Of a DNA stretch of 45,369 nt, positions 40,578-45,369 are shown in pieces. The position numbers and the translations under genes were made by a program. How positions within the stretch are numbered: the first letter of the stretch is position 1; each line of letters begins with the position of its first letter. Source of the stretch: Bacillota bacterium (GTDB lineage Bacteria > Sysuimicrobiota > Sysuimicrobiia > Sysuimicrobiales > Segetimicrobiaceae); NCBI GenBank assembly GCA_021324975.1, contig JAJPIA010000070.1, positions 1 through 45,369 of the forward strand. The letters are read 5' to 3'. The notes under the pieces are model-generated. The model saw nothing but the letters and a program-made list of their open reading frames with translations. It was not told the origin of the DNA and made no database searches.

Positions 40578-41440
40578 CACATGCCTCCGTTCCTGCGGGC
40601 CCGGGTGCCGGACCTCGCCAGCAGTTGTGTATAGCGCGCGAGCGCCGCAAACTCGCCGTGTGTGCCCAACGCCTGTTCGAATGCCAGGACGCGGGCGTCC
40701 CCCGCGTCGCGCACCGTGGATGCACCGAGATAGTCGAACAGGATGCGCACGCCCCGCTCGGCCACGGGAAGGAGCGACGCCTCCAGGAGCATCGCCCTGA
40801 GCGCGGCGGGCGTAAACAATCGCACCCGGCCGCCGAACATCGGCTCGTCGGCCTCACCGGTTGCGAGAGCGCGCTCCGCGCCCTCGAGATCACCCGCCTG
40901 GAGCGCCGCGCCAACGACGGCGCCCGCCCAATTTCGCGTCATCACGGAGGCGAGCGACGTGGAAGCCGGCCGCAGTACGTGCGCGGCGGCCCGCAGGATA
41001 TCCGCGGGCGCCTCCGTGTACTCCAGCACATGGTGACAGGTCACCAGGTCAAACACGCCCTGTCCAAACAGAGCCGGCGCCGCGGCGGCGTCGCCGCGCG
41101 TCAGGACGACGCGGTTACTGACTCCCGCCTCGCGAACGGCCCGCTCCGCGACGTCGAGCATCTGCGCCGACCGGTCCAACAGGGTGACGTGGCATCCGTG
41201 GCGCGCCAGGCGGATCGCGAGTTCCCCCGGGCCGCCGCCGACGTCGAGCGCGCGAACCGCTGCTCCACCGGGACCGGTCTGCGGAAGGTACGCCTCCAGG
41301 TTCTTGAAGGCCAACTCACAGCGTAGCCGCCCGGGGGGCGTCTCGAGATAGGCGGCATAGCGGTTCGCGGCGCCCCCGTCGTCCCGGGTGCGCGACGCCG
41401 CGGGCGCCGCGCGCCCTACCGTGCGACGCTCCGCGGTCAC
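40577..41440 (-). CDS. class I SAM-dependent methyltransferase (CmoM/SmtA-like)
   Basis: Predicted 287 residues. RYAAYLETPPGRLRCELAF precedes motif I ALDVGGGPGELAIRLA; VTLLDRSAQMLDVA is the ribose-binding strand, and FDLVTCHHVLEYTEAPADIL is motif IV. The layout resembles CmoM/SmtA-type methyltransferases, which methylate tRNA uridine carboxylate or small molecules; the substrate here is unknown. The GTG at 41440 overlaps the stop of the DoxX-like gene by 4 bases; a longer frame to 41590 would overlap that gene deeply. Arsenite methyltransferase (ArsM) was considered, but the Cys pattern of ArsM is not seen. Confidence 0.87.
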   Translation of the reverse strand: MTAERRTVGRAAPAASRTRDDGGAANRYAAYLETPPGRLRCELAFKNLEAYLPQTGPGGAAVRALDVGGGPGELAIRLARHGCHVTLLDRSAQMLDVAERAVREAGVSNRVVLTRGDAAAAPALFGQGVFDLVTCHHVLEYTEAPADILRAAAHVLRPASTSLASVMTRNWAGAVVGAALQAGDLEGAERALATGEADEPMFGGRVRLFTPAALRAMLLEASLLPVAERGVRILFDYLGASTVRDAGDARVLAFEQALGTHGEFAALARYTQLLARSGTRARRNGGM

Positions 41441-42072
41441 GATAAGAACCTCAGCAGGCGCCCCCACGCCGTGGCCTGCGTCCGGTCCGCACGCCGCAGC
41501 AAGATCGCGTCGATCCCGAGGCTGCGACCCGGCGCGGAGAGAACGAACAGCAGCTGGATGACGATCAGGAACACGTACGTCCACGGCCACTCGTAGGGAT
41601 CTCGATACAGGCCCAGCCAGAGGTTGATCGCCTGCAAGAGCCCGAGCACCGCGCCGAGCCGGCTGAACAGCCCGACGATCAGCAAGACCGCGATCAACAC
41701 CTCTCCGAGGTAGACCTGCGGAGCAAACAGGTAGAAATGCGGTTGGACCACGTCTTTGATGAAATCACGGTGGGCGCCGAATGCCGCATACTGCGCCACC
41801 TGGCCGACCCAAAAGCGGAGCCCGCCGGACCCATCCGGACGGTCGGTGTACGTCGGCGGCAGCTTCCACAGCGTCTGCGTCCACCACATCGTGCCGACGG
41901 CGAAGCGCGCCACCCACGTCCAAAATCGCGTGCCGGAGCGTTGATCGGAGGCGCGGTGCCAATTCACCCACGCCGCGGCGATGCTCACGGCGGCCAGAAT
42001 CCAGAACACGCCCGTGGTCCAGCGCGGCTGCGCCAGGAACCCGACCGCGTCAGCGAACGGTGTCGTTCGCAT
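41437..42072 (-). CDS. DoxX-like membrane protein (thiosulfate:quinone oxidoreductase small subunit-like)
   Basis: Predicted 211 residues with four hydrophobic segments: WTTGVFWILAAVSIAAAWVN, ARFAVGTMWWTQTLWKLPP, LFAPQVYLGEVLIAVLLIVG, and LLQAINLWLGLYRDPYEWPW followed by TYVFLIVIQLLFVLS. The motif YRDPYEWPW is typical of DoxX/DoxD-type proteins. Some members take part in thiosulfate or sulfide oxidation or in redox handling with quinone, but most are uncharacterised. It is the second gene of the operon, 12 bases after the permease gene and overlapping the methyltransferase gene by 4. Whether it supplies a redox function for the cluster is inferred. Confidence 0.85.
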   Translation of the reverse strand: MRTTPFADAVGFLAQPRWTTGVFWILAAVSIAAAWVNWHRASDQRSGTRFWTWVARFAVGTMWWTQTLWKLPPTYTDRPDGSGGLRFWVGQVAQYAAFGAHRDFIKDVVQPHFYLFAPQVYLGEVLIAVLLIVGLFSRLGAVLGLLQAINLWLGLYRDPYEWPWTYVFLIVIQLLFVLSAPGRSLGIDAILLRRADRTQATAWGRLLRFLS

Positions 42073-42084
42073 CGATGCCGGGCC

Positions 42085-43173
42085 TCAGAACCGGAGGAGC
42101 TGGGCGGCGCCTGCCGCGGCCAGCCCGAGACACGCCACCAACGCCGCGGTCAGGGCTAAGACCCGGACCGGCAGCACCCGCCCCATCATCACGAGCGACG
42201 GCAGGCTCACCGGGGCAAGGGTGGTCAACAGGACCGCCGCGCCGCCGGCGCCCAGCCCAAAAGACATCAGCGTCTGAACGATGGGAACCTCGCCGGCCGT
42301 CGGGATGACAAACACCGTGCCCGCGACGGCAAGCAGCGGCAGCACGAGGGCGCTGTGCCCGATCGCGGGGGTCACCGCGGGGAACATCCACGCGCGCATC
42401 GCCCCAAGCGCGAGGACAATGACGGCGTATTCCGGGACAAGCCCCGAGGAGAGCTGCCACAGGGCCCGCCCCCAGCGGCGCACGAGCGAGCGGGCATCGT
42501 AGGCTTGACGCGCCGACGGTGCGACCGGCACCGCTGCCGGCGCCGTTGCCACGGTGGTGACCCGCTCGGTAAGATACGCGGCGGTGAAAACGAGCACAAC
42601 GCCGGCGACGACACGAAGCGCGACCCAATGCCACCCGAGGACGAATCCCAGGAAAATCATGGTGGCGGGATTGAGGGTGGGATTGCCGAGCCAGTACGCG
42701 ACGGTGGCTCCCGTGGAGGCGCGGCTGGTCCGGAGCCCGATCGCGACAGGCGCGGCGCAGCAGGTGCACATCATCGACGGCACGGAGACGCCGCCGGCGA
42801 GGGCCGTGCTCAGCCACCCCGCCTTGCCGAACGCCCGCGCCGGCCACTCGCGCGGCAGCAGGACTTGCACGGCGGAGCCCACCAGCAGGCCGAGCACCAT
42901 GGCCTGCCAGATTGCGCCGAAGTACGCGACCGTGAACGACCACGCCGCGCGCCATCCGACCGCCGGGGGCGCGGCTCCCGTGCCGCTGATGATCGAGGGC
43001 CCGATACTGTGCCGTGCGATGGCCGTGAACGCCTTGTGAAAATATGGGCCCCACTTCACGTAGTACAGGCCCGCGACGGTCATGGCGAAGAACAGGGCGA
43101 TGGCCCACGGCACGAGCCGCATGCCCGCCGCCGGGATGCCCCCCTCCCGCTCAACAGCGACCGACTGGTCCAC
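42085..43173 (-). CDS. permease of the ArsP_1/DUF318 (PF03773) family
   Basis: Predicted 362 residues with about 8-9 helices in two repeated halves. The first half has SVPSMMCTCCAAPVAIGLR (Cys 136, 138, 139) and YWLGNPTLNPATMIFLGF, the family signature; the second half is VFVIPTAGEVPIVQTL. ArsP, the best-studied member, exports trivalent methylated organoarsenicals with conserved Cys; other members are uncharacterised. GTG 43173 has GAGGGG 8 bases upstream; the frame extends upstream without a good start. It is the first gene of the nine-gene operon, which suggests export of its product or of a toxic intermediate. Confidence 0.85.
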   Translation of the reverse strand: MDQSVAVEREGGIPAAGMRLVPWAIALFFAMTVAGLYYVKWGPYFHKAFTAIARHSIGPSIISGTGAAPPAVGWRAAWSFTVAYFGAIWQAMVLGLLVGSAVQVLLPREWPARAFGKAGWLSTALAGGVSVPSMMCTCCAAPVAIGLRTSRASTGATVAYWLGNPTLNPATMIFLGFVLGWHWVALRVVAGVVLVFTAAYLTERVTTVATAPAAVPVAPSARQAYDARSLVRRWGRALWQLSSGLVPEYAVIVLALGAMRAWMFPAVTPAIGHSALVLPLLAVAGTVFVIPTAGEVPIVQTLMSFGLGAGGAAVLLTTLAPVSLPSLVMMGRVLPVRVLALTAALVACLGLAAAGAAQLLRF

Positions 43174-43384
43174 GGTGCGTCCCCTCAGCCTGACGTAGCG
43201 CGCCCTCGCGCCCAGCGACCGCGTGCACATAGCGCCCGCCGCGCCGCCGGCCGGACGCGTCCGCCGGCGCGGCGCACCGCCGTATTCCCCGGGCCACTGT
43301 ACGCGGGCCCTGTAAAGGAATGTTAAAGATCTGACGACGGTCTCGCGATGGTGCCCATGGAGGCGGCCGCCGGGCGCGAGCGTA

Positions 43385-45202
43385 TCAATCGCGTCGTGAG
43401 AGGCGGACATAGTACGGCGTCGCACCGACGCGGCGCCACCCCGCGGGAACGCGGCCCGGCGGGACGTCCTCGGTGACGACGGCTCTGACGCCGGCCGACA
43501 CGAGCGCGCGCAGTGTTCGCCGCTGCGCGCCCGGGGACGCGGTCCAAAATGCCCGCACCGCCTCGTCGGGCACTTCGGCGACCACGCGTACTCCAGCCAG
43601 CCTCGCCCAGTACTCCGGGAACGCGGTGCCGATCACCGCCACCGCGTCGCCCGTCTGCACCCCCATGGCGCGGAGGCCGGCGGCGACCTGCGCCGGCCCT
43701 GCCTGCGCCGGCGCGTCGATACTGCGGAGGGATTCGATGCCGCGACTCAGGAGCATGATCAGCGCGACCGTCACGAACGCGCCTGCGACCGCGCGCACAC
43801 CCGCCGCCGTTCGCCCGCCCGGGGGAAGTCGCACCGTGGAGAGTACGCCCACCCAGAGCAAGACCATGAACAGGGCGACAAACCGGGGCTCGATATAGAC
43901 ACAGATCAGCCCCGCGAGCCCGAGGCACGCTAGGAGCAGGATGCCCCACACGCGGGCCAGGCTTTGGATGAACCTCTGCGCGGATCCGCTGACCACCGTC
44001 CACCAGGACAAGGTGAGCATCACGAGCGTCGCGGCCCCGTTGTTGACCAGCACGATATGCGCGAGCCTCGTGAGGTTGATGGCGATCGCCGTGGCCAGTC
44101 GGCCCGGCACGAAGCACGGTTCGATCCCATCATACCAGTACGCGGGTGCGTACCAGAGCGGGTATGTGGTGCGAAAGGGCGCCGCAAACTCATACACCGC
44201 GGGCGCGCCGGCGATGCGGTGGACAGGGTGCTCCGGCACGCCGCAGCCCGGCGGTCCGCCGCGCCAGTGAACGTAGGGCACGCCGTCGACGTGGTAGGCG
44301 TAATTGAGGACGGCCGTGTCTCCCGCCGTCAGGTGCCCCTCCTGCACGGACAGGGCGACGACGAACGGCGCGGTGACCGCGACGAATACCGCGATGCCGA
44401 GCAAGGCGGCGCGCCTCGTGCCGGGCTCGCGCGAGGCCGCCCACAGGGCCGCGAGGAGCACGACGGCGAGCGGTAGGATGAGCGCCCGGCTCAAGTAGCC
44501 GACGGCCAGCACGACCCCGAGCGCGGGCAGCCGCCATGTGTCGGGCTTCGGACCGTCCGGCCGGACCAACAAGGCCCCCGCACTGTAGACGAGCGCGGCC
44601 GCCAGCAGGTCGGGCGCGACGACGGCGACGCCGGTGGCCACGAGTGATGCGGAGATGAAAACGGGATAGCCAATCGCAAACCAGGCCCACCGCGGCAGGG
44701 GCGCGAGACCGTCGGCCCCGGGGTGCCGCGCCTCGCGCTCGCTCCGCGCCACGAGCCTGCGCAGAAACGCGTCAAAACAGAACAGCGCTGCCGCATAGAT
44801 CGCGAAGTTGACCGCGTGCACCACGGGGAACTCCCAGAAGAGACCCGGCCGCACCACACGCAGGACGCCGCCGAGTAGCACGCCATAGAGCGGGCTCCAC
44901 AAGCCGTTCAGGGCGGCGTGCCAATCGCCGCGCCAGAAGGCGTCGCCCATGTCGAGGTAGGAAATGCCGTCCGGATTCATCGCGTTGCGCGATGCGACGG
45001 CGTCGATGAATCCGAGGACCAATCCGAGCGCAAGAAGCAGCCGGCGAAGCGTCGTGGCGCGGGCCCGGGCAAGCGGGACGACCGGCGCATCGGTGGCGCT
45101 CAGCGGCCGCGGGGCATCGGCCCGGGCGAGAGCGTCCCGGGGCGGCGCCGCGTCTCGTCGCGCCTTCACCGCCCGATCGAGTCGTGACGACGTCGGAAAC
45201 AT
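43385..45202 (-). CDS. large polytopic membrane protein, GT39-like glycosyltransferase
   Basis: Predicted 605 residues with about ten hydrophobic segments and a C-terminal soluble part (about 490-605). The first external loop DAVASRNAMNPDGISYLDMG carries the Asp pattern of GT-C enzymes, and VVAPDLLAAALVYSAGALLV and LSRALILPLAVVLL follow. It resembles dolichyl-phosphate-sugar protein transferases without matching any family closely. ATG 45202 lies in the last copy of a 72-bp tandem repeat; the frame stays open through the upstream copies to the window edge, so the true start may be upstream or at GTG 45169. It is separated from the operon by 211 bases. Confidence 0.75.
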   Translation of the reverse strand: MFPTSSRLDRAVKARRDAAPPRDALARADAPRPLSATDAPVVPLARARATTLRRLLLALGLVLGFIDAVASRNAMNPDGISYLDMGDAFWRGDWHAALNGLWSPLYGVLLGGVLRVVRPGLFWEFPVVHAVNFAIYAAALFCFDAFLRRLVARSEREARHPGADGLAPLPRWAWFAIGYPVFISASLVATGVAVVAPDLLAAALVYSAGALLVRPDGPKPDTWRLPALGVVLAVGYLSRALILPLAVVLLAALWAASREPGTRRAALLGIAVFVAVTAPFVVALSVQEGHLTAGDTAVLNYAYHVDGVPYVHWRGGPPGCGVPEHPVHRIAGAPAVYEFAAPFRTTYPLWYAPAYWYDGIEPCFVPGRLATAIAINLTRLAHIVLVNNGAATLVMLTLSWWTVVSGSAQRFIQSLARVWGILLLACLGLAGLICVYIEPRFVALFMVLLWVGVLSTVRLPPGGRTAAGVRAVAGAFVTVALIMLLSRGIESLRSIDAPAQAGPAQVAAGLRAMGVQTGDAVAVIGTAFPEYWARLAGVRVVAEVPDEAVRAFWTASPGAQRRTLRALVSAGVRAVVTEDVPPGRVPAGWRRVGATPYYVRLSRRD

Positions 45203-45369
45203 CCCTCGCGGACGCGCCGGATCGCCGGGGCGCGGGGTAACGACGCGACCGAGTCGTGACGATGTCGGAAACGTTCCTCGCGGACGCGCCGGATCGCCGG
45301 GGCGCGGGGTAACGACGCGACCGAGTCGTGACGATGTCGGAAACGTCCCTCGCGGACGCGCCGGATCGC
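45178..45369. repeat. 72-bp tandem repeat, about 2.7 copies, running off the window
   Basis: Copies begin near 45178, 45250 and 45322 with a period of exactly 72 bases. They differ at a few positions, e.g. gaaacatcc in the first, gaaacgttc in the second and gaaacgtcc in the third. 72 is a multiple of three, and the minus-strand frame of the adjacent gene is open across all copies (24-residue unit beginning FPTSSRLGRVVTPRPG). Confidence 0.9.

Noticed and set aside
39507-41440. ArsM/ArsS arsenosugar pathway as the identity of the radical SAM operon
   Set aside because: The methyltransferase lacks the ArsM Cys pattern, and the radical SAM protein has a SPASM domain rather than the ArsS type. 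Only the TIGR04282 transferase and ArsP-type permease point that way, so it is kept as an analogy only.
45178-45369. CRISPR array
   Set aside because: The units are 72 bp, contiguous and similar throughout, with no constant repeat and variable spacer structure.
1-45369. tRNA, rRNA or riboswitch genes
   Set aside because: I looked for clover-leaf signatures (GGTTCGA-type T loops with paired arms) and for conserved rRNA or riboswitch cores and found none; a covariance-model scan would be needed to be certain.

Overview
The window is about 45 kb of very GC-rich bacterial DNA (roughly 70 % by eye) with GGAGG-type ribosome binding sites, many GTG starts, and many 1-4 base overlaps between stop and start codons. 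Gene content (HpaB-type oxygenase with acyl-CoA ligase, CoxG-like protein, peptide-type ABC transporter, an F420-type PPOX enzyme, RodZ, LuxR, HxlR, DPM-type glycosyltransferase) suggests an uncultivated high-GC Gram-positive-side (Terrabacteria-like) soil or sediment lineage. The phylum cannot be fixed from this sequence. I saw no rRNA, tRNA, CRISPR array, transposase or phage gene.

Region 1 (1-2760): the 3' end of a Gln/Pro-rich protein with an 87-bp in-frame repeat, a secreted-type amidohydrolase (minus) and a divergent uronate-dehydrogenase-like SDR (plus). Region 2 (2761-15762, all minus): a catabolic cluster running from an acyl-CoA ligase through an HpaB-family oxygenase, an SDR dehydrogenase, a peptide-type ABC transporter (binding protein and two permeases, no ATPase in the window), a zinc aspartoacylase-like hydrolase, an MFS exporter and a dihydroorotase/allantoinase-like amidohydrolase to a CoxG-like protein and PyrD. 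Together they look like uptake, activation, oxidation and hydrolysis of a nitrogenous organic substrate.

Region 3 (15763-25569): a LuxR regulator with a degenerate receiver, a remnant of a Bcr/CflA drug exporter, then a block of exported or membrane-anchored proteins: a trypsin-fold protein whose catalytic Ser is Asp, an intact trypsin-like protease, an S10 carboxypeptidase, a CAP-domain protein and several unrecognised secreted or anchored proteins. Region 4 (25570-32873): DapA-superfamily lyase, a clan GH-A glycosidase-like protein, a deacetylase-type amidohydrolase, RodZ, a PPOX flavin/F420 enzyme and small or membrane proteins.

Region 5 (32870-34778): three small exported proteins on the minus strand, two of them paralogues ending in PVYLQ(Q/N)NQ, divergent from an HxlR regulator through back-to-back overlapping sigma-70 promoters in an AT-rich island; then a STAS anti-sigma antagonist. 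Region 6 (34939-43173, minus): a compact nine-gene apparent operon: ArsP/DUF318-type permease, DoxX-like protein, methyltransferase, radical SAM/SPASM enzyme, exported cupin, TIGR04282-type transferase, membrane glycosyltransferase, sugar epimerase with a four-ligand insertion, and DPM-like glycosyltransferase. No precursor or product is obvious, and this is the best candidate for an undescribed pathway. Region 7 (43385-45369): a large membrane glycosyltransferase-like protein whose start codon lies inside a 72-bp tandem repeat that runs off the window.
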